DNA of 64,000 nt from JAEULH01 sp963746275 (GCA_963746275.1 CAVVAX010000011.1:62001-126000); one strand, 5' to 3'; positions 11,765 to 22,016 are shown, numbered from the stretch's first letter. Program-made: numbers and translations. Notes: generated by a model not told the origin, from the sequence alone.

Positions 11765-12000
11765 GCGAAACCGCCGCCGTCCTCACCGGGATCTGCGAGG
11801 TCGCCGAGGCGGAGACGCTGCTGGCCTGGCTGCAGGCCCATCCGCAGGGACCGGTCGACGTCTCGCGCTGCGAGCATGCGCACACCGCCGTCGTGCAGGT
11901 GCTCATGGCCGTGCGCCCGACGCTGATGGGCGAGCCGGCCGGCGACGACGGCCCGGCGGCGTGGCTGGGCGCGCTGCGGCCCCAGGGAAAGGCTGTCTGA
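11749..12000 (+). CDS. Small STAS-like protein between cheA and cheY
   Basis: 83-residue protein starting inside the cheA end; an ATG two codons later is also possible. The core GPVDVSRCEHAHTAVVQVLMAV resembles the strand-helix unit of a STAS/anti-sigma-antagonist-like fold, with a preceding helix AETLLAWLQAHP. No catalytic motif is present. Overlap with cheA and closeness to the following cheY imply co-translation and a role in the same signalling complex. The family assignment is tentative. Confidence 0.65.
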   Translation: MPMDLSETAAVLTGICEVAEAETLLAWLQAHPQGPVDVSRCEHAHTAVVQVLMAVRPTLMGEPAGDDGPAAWLGALRPQGKAV

Positions 12001-12040
12001 GCGAGCAGGCCCGACCCCGGACGCGGCAGGATACTCCTTG

Positions 12041-12412
12041 ATGACCTCGATACTTCTCGTTGACGACAGCGCGACGATCCTGATGAGCATGTCCTCCATC
12101 CTGGGCCGAGCCGGCTACCAGGTGGAGCAGGCCGAGAGCGGCGAGGCGGCGATGAGCAAGCTCAAGGGCGGCATCGCCCCCAAGCTCATCATCACCGACT
12201 TCAACATGCCCGGGATGAACGGCGCCCAGTTGATCGGCGAGGCGCGCAAGCTCGCCGCGTTCCGCTTCGTCCCGATGCTGGTGCTGACGACGGAGTCGCA
12301 GCAGGCCAAGCGCGACGAGGCGAAGGCGGCCGGCGCGACCGGCTGGCTGGTCAAGCCCGTCGACCCCGGCCAGCTGCTGGCGGTCATCAAGCAGCTCATT
12401 CCCGGAGCGTGA
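12041..12412 (+). CDS. cheY: CheY-type response regulator, second copy
   Basis: 123-residue receiver domain: SILLVDDSATILMSMSSIL, phospho-Asp in LIITDFNMPGMNG, Thr in LVLTTESQ and Lys in WLVKPVDP. It is closer to the canonical CheY pattern than the copy before cheA. The two regulators may compete for CheA phosphate, one acting as output and one as sink. The start is ATG directly after a TTG. It ends a few bases before the next gene. Confidence 0.92.
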   Translation: MTSILLVDDSATILMSMSSILGRAGYQVEQAESGEAAMSKLKGGIAPKLIITDFNMPGMNGAQLIGEARKLAAFRFVPMLVLTTESQQAKRDEAKAAGATGWLVKPVDPGQLLAVIKQLIPGA

Positions 12413-12414
12413 TC

Positions 12415-13783
12415 ATGCGCCGCGCCATGGTCACGGGTGGCGAGGCCGCCACCGAGCCCGCGCGCACGGGCGGCGCCCTCCGGCTGCGTGCCGGCCGGCG
12501 CGCTGGCGACGGCGCTTGCCGGCGCGGCGGCTGCGTTCGGAGCGCTCGCCATCGTCGAGAATGCGGCCACGGCGGCGACGGCGGCGGCGGTCGTCGCCTG
12601 CACCCTGCTCGTCTCCGAGGGCCTGCTGCGGCGATGCGCGTCAGGAACCGCGCCGCGGGGCAGCCCTGCTGCCGCTGCCTGCGCCCGAGGAACCGGCGCC
12701 GCCGAGGCCGTCGAAGCCCGGCGACATCGCGAGCGCCAGCGCCGGCACCGCGCGGCCGCGACCGAGGCCAAGCTCTCGGCGCTCTGCGACTACGTCGAGA
12801 AGCTTCCCGACCTGTTCTCCATCATGAAGGAGCACACCCGCAACGTCATCGCCGACACCGAGCGGGCGAGCTACAGCTTCGTCGACAACCTCGGCGAGAT
12901 CGACCGGAAGATCAAGGCGCTGAAGGACTTCCTGCTCGCCTCGCAGCAGGACATCTCGGCCATCGATCTGAAGTCCAGCGAGAGCGACGCCAGGAACGAC
13001 CAGCTGATCGACCAGATCCGCCAGTCCTTCGCCCAGAACTCCGACCTGATCGCGTCGATCATCGACGAGCGCAGCGGCTTCTCGCAGCGTGGTCGAGACC
13101 ATGCGCCGGCTGCACCAGGAGCTCGCCGTCATCGGCGAGATCGCCCGCCGGATCAAGCTGCTGGCGCTGAACGCCAGCATCGAGGCGGCGCGGGCGTCGC
13201 AGTACGGCGCCGGCTTCGCCGTCATCGCCAAGGAGATCCGCGAGCTCTCCGAGCAGACCAACACCGCGACGCGCACGCTCTCGCCGCTGATCGCCGCGGC
13301 CTGCTCCTCGGTGGAGGCCTTTGCCGCCGACGCAGGGCGTCGAGCGCCGGTTGCGCGCCCAGCTCGACCTGCTGGAGACGATGCAGGCCCACCTCGCCGG
13401 GCTGTCGAAGACCTACAACGAGATGCTGGCGCACGAGCGGGCCCTCACCGCGCACACCGGCGAGCACGGCGCCGAGATCGAAACCGCGATCTGCCGGACG
13501 CTGGCCGACCTGCAGTTCCAGGACATCGTCCGCCAGCAGCTCGAAGGCGTCATCGGCGCCTATGACAGCCTGCACGGCGCCATCGGCGGCGCGGTCGCCT
13601 CCGTCCGTGGCGGCGGAGGAGGAGGGCCGGCCCGATCCCGGCGCTGTCGAGGCGCTGATCGCTGAGATGCACGACCGCTACGTCATGGCCCAGCAGCGCA
13701 CGGTCCATGCCCAGGCCAGCGGCGAGACGAACGCGGACGCCGCACCCGGGCCGCCCGCCGGGCTGGCGATCGAGCTGTTCTAG
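12415..13783 (+). CDS. MCP-like protein with C-terminal FQDIVRQQ motif, frameshifted
   Basis: About 455 residues. A hydrophobic N-terminus (ALATALAGAAAAFGALAIVENAA, then AAAVVACTLLVSEGLL) suggests a membrane hairpin. A helical arm follows (CDYVEKLPDLFSIMKEHTRN), then a short MCP signalling region (RRIKLLALNASIEAARAS, GFAVIAKEIRELSEQT). The end has ICRTLADLQFQDIVRQQLEGV, similar to the segment seen in CheZ-like and related chemotaxis proteins. At least four frame changes break it (about 12490, 12740, 13085 and 13330-13610), so domain borders are approximate. As last gene of the operon it may be a second receptor or a phosphatase-like adaptor. Confidence 0.75.
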
Positions 13784-13937
13784 GCGGGGCCGCCGGCGGC
13801 CCGCCGCGCCGCGGGCGTGCCTGGCAGGCCAGTGGCGCCGCTATTGCCACCTCGGCGAGCTCGACATTGCCGCCGCACGCTCCTACGCTTTCCTCTGTTT
13901 CGAGCGTTCTTCCTGTTCGAGGCGCGGGGGAGGGGGT

Positions 13938-14579
13938 ATGCAGATGCTTCGCTCATCACAGGCTTTCCGCCCGGCGGCGATCGCCGTAATGGTCGCGGCT
14001 GCGTGCCTGGCGCACGCGCCATCCAGTGTGGCGGGGCGGCCCTATGTCGCCATCGACGCCGGCACCATCATCGACGGCAGCGCCGACATTCAAGCCGGCG
14101 ACGAGCACCTGCGGGCCGACCTCAAGTCGATGGAAGGCACATTTGATGGCTCGGCCGGCTACGACTTCGGCCCGGTCCGCCTTGAGGGCAGGCTCGGCTT
14201 CACCCGCGTGGAGACCGACAACCTGTACGGCGGCAGCATCGACAACAACGGCTCGGTGCAGCTTTGGAACGCCACCGCCAACCTCTACGTCGACCTGTCG
14301 CTGTTCGACGCCCTGACCCTGTATGCCGGCGGCGGCGCCGGCGCCGCCTATGCCGATATGCATGACTTCGCGACAACGAACGGCAACGACGTCGGCTTCG
14401 TCTGGACGCTGCAGAGCGGTATCAGCTACGGCCTGACTCGACACCTCGCCATCGGCGCCGCCTACCGGTTCCTCGCCGTGCGCAACATCGGCGACGTAGG
14501 CGAGGAGCCCGGCGAGCCCTCGACCGAAGCGGACATCGACGCGCACATCGTTCTCGCCACCTTCCAGTACTCTTTCTGA
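13938..14579 (+). CDS. Outer-membrane beta-barrel protein
   Basis: 213 residues with a Sec signal peptide (AIAVMVAAACLAHAPSSVA, cleavage before GRPY) and a run of alternating amphipathic strands (VRLEGRLGFTRVET, NATANLYVDLSLF, LTLYAGGGAGAAYA, HLAIGAAYRFLAV). It ends in FQYSF, the aromatic C-terminus recognised by the BAM complex. Size and pattern fit an eight-stranded OmpA/OmpW-like barrel. The start ATG follows a GGGGGAGGGGG purine run. A 7-bp stem with a 7-nt loop at 14602-14622 lies just after the stop but has no U tract. No function can be assigned. Confidence 0.85.
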   Translation: MQMLRSSQAFRPAAIAVMVAAACLAHAPSSVAGRPYVAIDAGTIIDGSADIQAGDEHLRADLKSMEGTFDGSAGYDFGPVRLEGRLGFTRVETDNLYGGSIDNNGSVQLWNATANLYVDLSLFDALTLYAGGGAGAAYADMHDFATTNGNDVGFVWTLQSGISYGLTRHLAIGAAYRFLAVRNIGDVGEEPGEPSTEADIDAHIVLATFQYSF

Positions 14580-14747
14580 CCCCCTTCGACCCTGGCGGGC
14601 ATGGCCGCTGGTGGAGCGGCCACCCAGCCTGCTGCCGGCGCGGACGATGCGCGAGGATCGGCTGTGGACGAAGCCTGCCTCTCGCCATAAAGTTCAACGC
14701 GAACGGCGGGGATTTGTTCCGCGGCACGAACCTCGGGACCTTAGACC

Positions 14748-17700
14748 ATGAGCGAACAGCGGGGTCGGGCGCTCATCGCGCGGCGGGCGATGATCGTCTT
14801 GGGCTACTGGCTGTTGTGGTTCGTCGGCTGGCGGCTGGCGATCCCCTTCGAGGTCGCGCCGAGGATCAGCGTCTGGTGGCCGCCGGCCAGCATCAGCCTC
14901 GCCTTCCTCATCGTCTTCGGGCTGCGCTTTCTGCCGGCCGTGGCCGTGCCCCAGCTGGCGCTGATGGCGCTGGTGGCGCCGGATCGCCCACTCCTGTGGG
15001 TCATCATCACGGCGTCTCGTCTGCACCTGCTACGGCGCCGCCGCTGCTTTCGTGCGCCGGTTCGCCGGCGCCGGCCCCCTTCGACAGCGTCCGCAACGCC
15101 TGCGTCTTTCTCGCCACTGCCTGCGGTGCGGCGGCCGCCGTCGCCATATCGGGCTCGGCCGTCCTCGTCTCTTGTCGGCGGGGACCGCCATGGACCGACG
15201 TCGTCCGCTCCAGCCTCGCCTGGTGGATCGGCGACCTGGCGGCGATGAGCATCGTCACGCCGTTCCTGGTTCTCACGCTGGAGCCGCTTCGCCACTGGGT
15301 TGAGAGGCGCGCCACAACCGCCGGCGCCGGCCCCGAGACGTACCGGGCGCCGACGATCGTCGCGGCGCTGCTCCTGTCGTGGTGGCGCTCGCCATCGTCG
15401 TCGTCGGCGCCCGGACGACCGGCTACACGTGGTTCTTCGTGCTGTTCCTGCCGGCGCTGTACGCCGGCTACGCCCTCGGCCCGCGCGGCAGCACGGCGAC
15501 GGCGCTGGTCGTTGCCCTCTGCTCGCTCGGGCTCCTGCACACCGGCTGGTGGATACGCGTCCGCTCGACCTGCAGTTCTTCATGATCGGGACGGCGGTGG
15601 CGAGCCTGCTGTTCGCCATCGTCGTCGAGGACTGGCGGCGGGTGCACCAGACGTTGCTGGCCGAGCAGGCGCAGCTCGAGCAGCGGGTCGAGGCGCGCAC
15701 GGCGGAACTCGCAGCAGGCCAATGCCCTGCTCGAGGTCGAGGTGCGGGTGCGCCGCGAGGCGGAGAACGAGCTCATCGAGGCCAAGGAAGCCGCTGAGGC
15801 CAGCTACTTGGAACTCGAGACCATCTACCGCAACGCCCCGGTGGGCTTGGCGCTCTTCGACCGCAACCTGCGCTACCTGCGGATCAACGACACGCTGGCC
15901 GAGTTCAACGGCGTTCCGATCGACGAACACCCGGGCCGGGCCCTGCAGGATGTCGTTCCTTCGCTGGCGCCGGAGGTGGCGCCGAAGATGCTGCAGGTGA
16001 TCGACACCGGAGAGCCCGCCGAGCGTCGAGGTGGTGGGAGAGACGGCGGCCCGCCCTGGCGCGGAAAGGGTCTGGATCACCGACTTCTACCCGCTGAAGC
16101 GGGCCGACGGCACGGTCGATGCGCTCTGCGCGGTGGTCAGGGAGATCACCGATGAACGGCGGGCGGAGGAAGAGCTGCGCCGCTCGATCGAGGTGGCCGA
16201 GCAGGCCAGCGCGCTGAAGTCGCGCTTTCTCGCCGCCGCTAGCCATGATCTGCGCCAGCCGCTGCAGACCCTGTCGCTGCTGCAGAGCATCCTCGTCGAG
16301 CGGCTCAAGGATGAGGACGTGGCGCGCCTGATTGGGCAGGTGGGCGTCGCCATCGACGTCATGACCGACACCCTGAACGCCCTGCTGGACGTCGACGGGC
16401 TGGAGAAGGGGCGGATCGAGCCGCGGATCACGGACTTCCCGGTTCAGCTTCTCTTCGATCGGGTGGCAAGCGAATTCTCGTCGCAGGCGTACGCCAAGAA
16501 CCTGGTCTTCAAGCGCATCGATTGCCGGGCGACCATCCGCAGCGACCAGCGCCTGCTCGAGCGGTTGGTGGAGAACTTCGTCGCCAATGCGGTGAAATAC
16601 ACGACGCGCGGCAAGATCCTGCTCGGCTGCCGGCGGCGCGGCCAGATCCTGCGCATCGAGCTCTGGGATACAGGGCCGGGCGTGCCCGAGGCCGAGCGCG
16701 AACTGATCTTCGAGCAGTTCTACCGGGGCCGGACCCCCGGCGGGGCGGGCGAACGCGGCCTTGGCCTCGGCCTCGCCCTGGTGCGCAGCCTCGCCGACAT
16801 CCTCGGCCACCGGGTCGGCGTTCGCTCCGTCGAAGGCAAGGGCTCGATGTTCTTCGTCGAGGTGCCCGTGGGCGAGAAGCCGGCGCTACCGCTTCCGCCA
16901 CCGCCGCCGCGGCCGGTGACGCCCGCCGCCGAGGCGCCAAGCGTGTTGATCATCGAGGACGACCCGGCGGTCCGGGGCTCGTTGGAGCTACTGCTCGGCG
17001 GCAGCGGATACGAAGTCATGGCGGTGGGCAAGGGCGAGGAGGGCGTCGCTCTGGTCGAGACCGGGCAGGTCTCGCCGGCGCTGGTCATCGCCGACCACAC
17101 CCTGCCTGGCGTGCTCAGCGGCGTCGAGGCCGCGGAGCGCATCCGCGGCCGCGGTGGCAACGCCGCGGGCCTCATCCTCACCGGCGAGCCTTCCCGCGAG
17201 AAGCTCGACCGCTACTCCAGGCTCGGCTTCGCCTGGCTGCAGAAGCCGGTGAGGGCGGAGGATCTGCTTGCGCGCGTGCGCGATCTGCTGCCGGCGGCTG
17301 CCGAGCCGCAGCACGCGCCGGCCGACTCCGGCCCGATTCTCATACCGTCCCTCGCAGACGGTGGCGACGAAGAGGCGGAGGGAGAGGGGATGGCGACCGT
17401 CTTCGTCGTCGAGGACGACGACGGCCTCCGGACGGCCCTGACGATGGTGCTCGAAAACGAGGGCTTGCACGCCAAGGCCTACCCGACGGCCGCCGACTTC
17501 CTCGCCGCCTACCGGCGGGGCCGAAGCGGCTGCATCCTGATCGACATCGGCCTGCCCGGCATGAACGGTCTGCAGTTGCAGCAGCGGCTGAAGAGCGAGG
17601 CGATCGACCTCCCGGTGGTCATCGTCTCCGGCCGCGGCGAGGTGGCGCTGGCGGTCCAGGCGATGCGCGACGGCGCGGTCGACTTCCTGCAGAAGCCGGT

Positions 17701-18036
17701 CAACGACCGCATGCTCATCGACACGGTGCACCGGGCGCTGTCGCCGTTCGGAGCTGCTCGTCCGAGGTCGAGGCCGAGCGCGACCACGTGAAGGAGTGCG
17801 TCTCCCGCCTCACGCCTCGGGAGCGGGAGATCATGGCGATGGTGGCCTCAGGCCTTGCCAACAAGGAGATCGCGGCGAGGCTCAAGATCAGCCAGCGGAC
17901 GGTTGAGAACCACCGGGCGAGGGTCATGCACAAGATGGAGGCGCGCTCGCTCGCCGATCTGGTCCGCGCCACCGGCATTGCCGGGATCCCTCTGGCGCCA
18001 GGACGATCCCCGGCTGGCGCGCCGCTGTCCCGATGA
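14748..18036 (+). CDS. MASE1-PAS hybrid histidine kinase fused to a FixJ-type response regulator, frameshifted
   Basis: About 1095 residues if one protein. Order: MASE1 membrane sensor (ISVWWPPASISLAF, WWIGDLAAMSIVTPFLVL, YTWFFVLFLPALYAGYALG), coiled coil, PAS (NAPVGLALFDRNLRYLRIND), HisKA (AAASHDLRQPLQTLSLLQ), HATPase (ENFVANAVKYT, DTGPGVPEAE, GLGLGLALVRS), receiver (VLIIEDDPAVRGSLELLL, phospho-Asp in VIADHTLPG), a second receiver (TVFVVEDDDGLRTAL, IDIGLPGMNGL) and a LuxR-type helix-turn-helix (LTPREREIMAMVASGLANKEIA). The frame is open from the kinase into the FixJ-like part, but an ATG at 17390 behind GGAGAGGGG could start a separate regulator. Frame changes fall near 15020, 15160-15400, 15560, 15715, 16025 and 17755. 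Confidence 0.85.
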
Positions 18037-18066
18037 GCCGTCGCCCGCCGTCCTGAGTAGAAACCC

Positions 18067-18074
18067 CTACGTAC
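18067..18074. promoter_or_regulatory. Candidate FixJ/NarL-type palindrome before the Crp/Fnr gene
   Basis: CTACGTAC inside AACCCCTACGTAC, about 190 bases before the Crp/Fnr start and directly after the FixJ-type gene. TACGTA-centred palindromes are plausible targets of LuxR-type response regulators. Assignment is by position and motif shape only. The rest of this 229-base gap shows no gene. Confidence 0.3.
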
Positions 18075-18265
18075 AATCCGAGGCTACTCGCCGCCCTGAC
18101 CCCGTCTTACCCTGTGTTCATGACGAGGCCGGTGAGGCGGTCCAGCCGCAACGCCAAGGCTCAATGACTGGGCTGCAGAAGAACGCAGCGGGACAGAGAT
18201 AGGGACGGAGAGGACGATGACCCTCCAGACGATAGACGGCGCCGGGCGCTGAGTCCGCAGGCAAC

Positions 18266-18997
18266 GTGAACCGCGACTTTCTGAAGCACATCAGCAAGCT
18301 GGCCACTGGGTCGGAGAACGAGATCGGCATGCCAATCCGGCTGGAGACCCGGCGGATCCCCAAGAACCACGATATCTTCGCCGAGGGCGATACCCTTCGC
18401 GACGTGATGTTCCTTCGTCAGGGCTGGGCGTTCCGCTACCGCCTGCTGGGCGACGGCCGGCGGCATATCGTGAACTTCCTGATCCCTGGCGACTTCGTCG
18501 GCCCATATTTCCCGACTGCCGCGCACTTCTGCGGCACGCTGACCGACGTCGTCATCTGCCAGGCGCCGCGCAGCGAGTTCGCCAAGGCGAATCGCGACTA
18601 CCCGGCGATGGCCTCTGCGCTTGAGGCGATCATGGCCACCGAGTACCGGCTGCTGTCGGAGCGCCTGGTGAGCCTGGGCCGGCGGAACGCCCGGGAGCGG
18701 ATGGCCCACCTGCTGGTCGAGCTCTACGAGCGGATGCGCCGAGTCGGACTGGTCAACGACAACTCGTACGAGTTCCCGGTTACCCAGGAGATCCTGGCGG
18801 ACACCCTTGGCCTAAGCGTGGTTCACGTGAACCGCACCCTGCGCAGCCTGCGCGAGGACGGCTACGCCACCGTCGGCTTCGGCCGGGTCTGCATTCGCGA
18901 CCTCGACGGGCTGATGGACGTAGCCGGCGCCGAGGACTTGCCCGAAGGCTACTGGACGGGCGCTGTATCGCGCCTGCCGGTTGCCGTGGCATCCTGA
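18266..18997 (+). CDS. Crp/Fnr-family transcription regulator
   Basis: 243 residues from a GTG start. The cyclic-nucleotide-binding-like barrel includes IFAEGDTLRDVMFLRQGWAFRYRLLGDGRR and IVNFLIPGDFVGP. The C-terminal winged helix has EILADTLGLSVVHVNRTLRSLREDGY as DNA reader. No cysteine cluster for an Fe-S centre is seen, so it is not a classical Fnr. It lies immediately after a FixJ-type regulator, recalling the fixLJ-fixK arrangement, and may be its target. An internal ATG 21 codons in is the only other sensible start. Confidence 0.88.
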   Translation: MNRDFLKHISKLATGSENEIGMPIRLETRRIPKNHDIFAEGDTLRDVMFLRQGWAFRYRLLGDGRRHIVNFLIPGDFVGPYFPTAAHFCGTLTDVVICQAPRSEFAKANRDYPAMASALEAIMATEYRLLSERLVSLGRRNARERMAHLLVELYERMRRVGLVNDNSYEFPVTQEILADTLGLSVVHVNRTLRSLREDGYATVGFGRVCIRDLDGLMDVAGAEDLPEGYWTGAVSRLPVAVAS

Positions 18998-19141
18998 GCC
19001 TCCGCGGCATCCTGAGCCTCGCCTGAGGCGACCGCGCCGGCTGCGACGAGGGATAGGTACTCCCCGACCATCGTCTCGCCGGCAAGCGCGGTAATCTCTG
19101 AGACTTCATACGCCGGGAACCGGAACGGCCGCGGCCGGCGC

Positions 19142-20472
19142 TCAAGCCAGCAAGGCATAAACCAAGCCGGCGAGCGCCGACACCCGCGAGCACGACTCAG
19201 CATATGCGCCCTGAACACCAGCATCGCAACGAGGGCGGCGAGCGAAAGCACCGCCGCCGCGACATCGATGCTGCCCGGCCGCGGGACCAGGAGCTGCAGC
19301 CAGCCCAGCCGGCGCTCGTCGATCTCGGCGAAGACGACGTGCAGGGCGAACCACAGCGCCAGGTTGGCGATGACGCCGACGACGGCGGCGGTGATCATGC
19401 TGAGCGCCGCATTCAGCCGGCGCAGGCCGCGCAGCCGCTCCACGTAGGGGGCGCCGAGAAAGATCCACATGAAGCAGGGAACGAAGGTCACCCAGACCGT
19501 GAGCGCCGCGCCGAGGATGCCGGCCGCGAGCGGCGGCATCGCTCCTGGGGCGCGGTAGGCGCCGAGAAAGCCCACGAACTGCACGACCATGATCAGCGGC
19601 CCCGGCGTCGTCTCGGCAAGCCCGAGGCCGGTGATCATCTCGCCCGGCTCGAGCCAGCCGTAGGCCTCCACCGCCTGCTGGGCGACATAGGCCAGAACCG
19701 CGTAGGCGCCACCGAAGGTCACGACCGCGACCTTGGAGAAGAACACGCCGATATCGGCGAAGGCTGGGGACAGCCCCGGAAGCATCGCTGCGGCCAGGGT
19801 CGGCGCCCACCAGAGCGCCATGCCGATGGCGAGCACGCGGAGGAAGAACCCGCCGCTAGCCCGCGAGCCGCACCCGTCGGCGGCGGTTGCGGTGGCCTCT
19901 CCCGGCTTCAGGATGAAGCCGAGGACGGCGGCGGCGGCGATGACGAGCGGGAAGGGCGCGGCGAAGAAGAACAGAGCGACGAACGCGGCCGCGGCGACGA
20001 GGCGGGCGATGGGCGTCTTCAGCGCCTTCTTGCCGATGCGGGCCACGGCATCGACGACGATGGCCAGCACGGCGGCCTGTATCCCGAAGAGGATGCCGCG
20101 AACCTCGGCGATATGGCCGAGGCTGACGTAGAGGATGGACAGCGCCAGCATCACCAGGGCGCCGGGGACGATGAACAGCAGGCCGGCGATCAGCCCCCCC
20201 GTCACCCGGTGAAGCAGCCAGCCGATGTAGACGGCGAGCTGCTGGGCCTCCGGGCCCGGCAACAGCATGCAGTAGTTGAGCGCGTGCAGGAACCTGGCCT
20301 CGTCGATCCAGCGCTTTTCCTCGACGATGAGGCGGTGCATCAGCGCGATCTGCCCGGCGGGGCCACCGAAGCCGAGCAGGCCCACCTTTAACCACAGCCG
20401 CGTTGCCTCGCCTAGGGAGACGGGAGCCGCGTCCGGCGTTCCGGCTGCCGCGTTCGCTGCTGGCCTGTCCAT
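19142..20472 (-). CDS. chrA: Chromate transporter ChrA, frameshift near the 3' end
   Basis: Inner-membrane CHR-family transporter with the usual two homologous halves: FGGPAGQIALMHRLIVEEKRW with LNYCMLLPGPEAQQLAVYIGW in the first, and VVTFGGAYAVLAYVAQQAV with GLGLAETTPGPLIMVVQFVGF in the second. About 443 residues and about ten membrane segments. The predicted job is chromate (or sulfate-like anion) transport. A GGG run near 19185 probably lacks or gains a base: the natural end is VSALAGLVYALLA in the next frame, whereas the uninterrupted frame would run on to 18949 into the end of the convergent Crp/Fnr gene. Confidence 0.92.
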
Positions 20473-20650
20473 GCTTGCCCGCTGTGACCTGGAAGCACCG
20501 TTACGGCCGCATCATCGCGGCGTCAACGCTCCTGGTGCGCCGATGGGACCGCCGCGCCATTTGTAGCCTTTTCAACCTCCGGGCCCGTGGCTACGGTCGG
20601 CGCCTGCCCGAACGCGGCTTGGCACGTCGTGCATCTTGGGGGCGACGGCA

Positions 20651-21379
20651 ATGCGCGACTTGAAGGCTGCCCTGGCGCAGCATTTCCTCCTCAAGGACCT
20701 CTCGCCCGGCGACCTCGATCGGGTCGGCGAGCTGGCGACGACGCGGTGGTACCGGGCCGGCCAGCCGGTGTTCATGAAGGGCGATCCGGGGACCGCGATG
20801 ATGGCCGTGCTGAGTGGCCGCATCCGCATCTGCGCCTACTCGGCGGACGGCCGGGAGGTCGTCCTCAACGTCATCAATCCCGGGGAGGTCTTCGGCGAGA
20901 TTGCCCTGATCGACGGCGGCGAGCGCACCGCCGACGCCTTCGCCATGGAGACGACCGAGCTGTTGAGCCTAAGCCGGCGCGACTTCCTGCCGTACCTGGA
21001 GCGCAACCCCACCGTCTGCATCAAGCTGTTGACGATCATCTGCCAGCGGCTGCGCTCTACCAGCGAGCAGCTCGAGGATCTGAACTTCCTCGACCTGCGC
21101 TGCCGGCTGGCCAAGCGGCTGCTCTACCTCGCGGCGCTGCACGGCGAGCATACGGCGAAGGGCATCCACATCGGCGTGCACCTGCCGCAGCACCTGCTCG
21201 CCAGCATGATCGGCACGTCGCGGGAGGCGGTGAACAAGCAGCTCCGCGACTGGGAGGAGAAGGGCTTCATCGACGTCCGCCGCGGCTCGATCACGATCCT
21301 CGACCGGCCAAGCCTGGAGGCGGTCGTCACCGACACCAGTTGCGCCCCGGTCGCGGTCGCGGCGACCCGGGAGGTGTAG
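20651..21379 (+). CDS. Crp/Fnr-family transcription regulator
   Basis: 242 residues. Effector domain: FMKGDPGTAMMAVLSGRIRI, LNVINPGEVFGEIALIDGGERTADA (the phosphate-binding-cassette-like segment is close to cAMP-binding proteins). DNA-binding domain: HLLASMIGTSREAVNKQLRDWEEKG. The ATG follows a GGGGGCGACGGCA leader; a TTG five codons earlier is less likely. It diverges from chrA across a 178-base gap, so it may control that transporter, but the family is too broad to say. Confidence 0.88.
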   Translation: MRDLKAALAQHFLLKDLSPGDLDRVGELATTRWYRAGQPVFMKGDPGTAMMAVLSGRIRICAYSADGREVVLNVINPGEVFGEIALIDGGERTADAFAMETTELLSLSRRDFLPYLERNPTVCIKLLTIICQRLRSTSEQLEDLNFLDLRCRLAKRLLYLAALHGEHTAKGIHIGVHLPQHLLASMIGTSREAVNKQLRDWEEKGFIDVRRGSITILDRPSLEAVVTDTSCAPVAVAATREV

Positions 21380-21450
21380 ACCTTCGCCGCCGGGAGGGAG
21401 AGCGGCCCTAAAGCCAGATGTGATCAAGTTTGAATTCAGAATGAACACGC

Positions 21451-21535
21451 CGTCATTGCGAGGAGGCGAAGCTGACGCGGCAATCCAGGTCGTCTACTTC
21501 TGGATCGCCACGCCGCTTCGCGGCTCGCGATGACG
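21451..21535. repeat. Dispersed inverted repeat, copy 1
   Basis: Outer arms CGTCATTGCGAGGAGGCGAAG and the complement-like CTTCGCGGCTCGCGATGACG surround CAATCCAG ... CTGGATCG. The same element recurs in three other gene gaps of this window. It lies in a 253-base gap with no other feature. Confidence 0.85.
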
Positions 21536-21632
21536 CGCTTTCAAGCCAAGTGCATCGATCCAGTCACAAACGCTCCAACGCAAAGGGCTGGCCCAAGGCC
21601 AGCCCTCCGCTTCGTCGCAACAGCCGCGATGT

Positions 21633-21881
21633 CTACCGCATGTGCTCGACGTCGACGTCGTGGCTGCGCTTGCCGTAATGGTCGGTCCACTGCGGACCCG
21701 CCGGGATGTGATCCTCGCGGGCGTGCAATTCCTCGGACCGCCGATGCTCGTGATGTCCGAAGAGCGCGTGCTCACCCTTCATCAGCCGCATCCAGTTCGC
21801 CGCCACGATTCCAGTCGCGCACAGGGCGGAGGTCATCGCTGCTTGCTGCATTTTCAGAGAGAAGTTCACTGCGTCTAACAT
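21633..21881 (-). CDS. Small protein of unknown function
   Basis: 82 residues. I do not recognise the family. The ATG is preceded by GAGGGAGGGACGAAG, a strong ribosome site. The N-terminal half is amphipathic or mildly hydrophobic (VNFSLKMQQAAMTSALCATGIVAANWMRLM), the C-terminal half is charged and His-rich (FGHHEHRRSEELHARED, DHYGKRSHDVDVEHMR). The His clusters could bind metal. It stands alone between a repeat and an NTF2-like gene. Confidence 0.7.
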   Translation of the reverse strand: MLDAVNFSLKMQQAAMTSALCATGIVAANWMRLMKGEHALFGHHEHRRSEELHAREDHIPAGPQWTDHYGKRSHDVDVEHMR

Positions 21882-22016
21882 CTTCGTCCCTCCCTCTATA
21901 CGCTCCTGGTAATTTCACAGGATATGCGCCGTAGTTGCAGTGCACAACAGATATCTTGGCATGGCAGCCACGTGGCCGCGCAGATGTTGATGCCAAGCCG
22001 ATGGCACGGCCGCCGG

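Noticed and set aside
13787..13802. GGGCCGCCGGCGGCCC palindrome as terminator of the chemotaxis operon
   Set aside because: Perfect 16-base palindrome but no loop and no U tract; a CG-rich self-complementary run is easily found by chance here.
18949..19141. Extended C-terminus of ChrA
   Set aside because: The tail after SRARGCRR comes from a frame slip; the family-like end VYALLA lies in the next frame, and the extension would overlap the Crp/Fnr gene.
19204..20391. Plus-strand open frame of 395 codons opposite chrA
   Set aside because: Low-complexity charged product, exactly antisense to a clear transporter.
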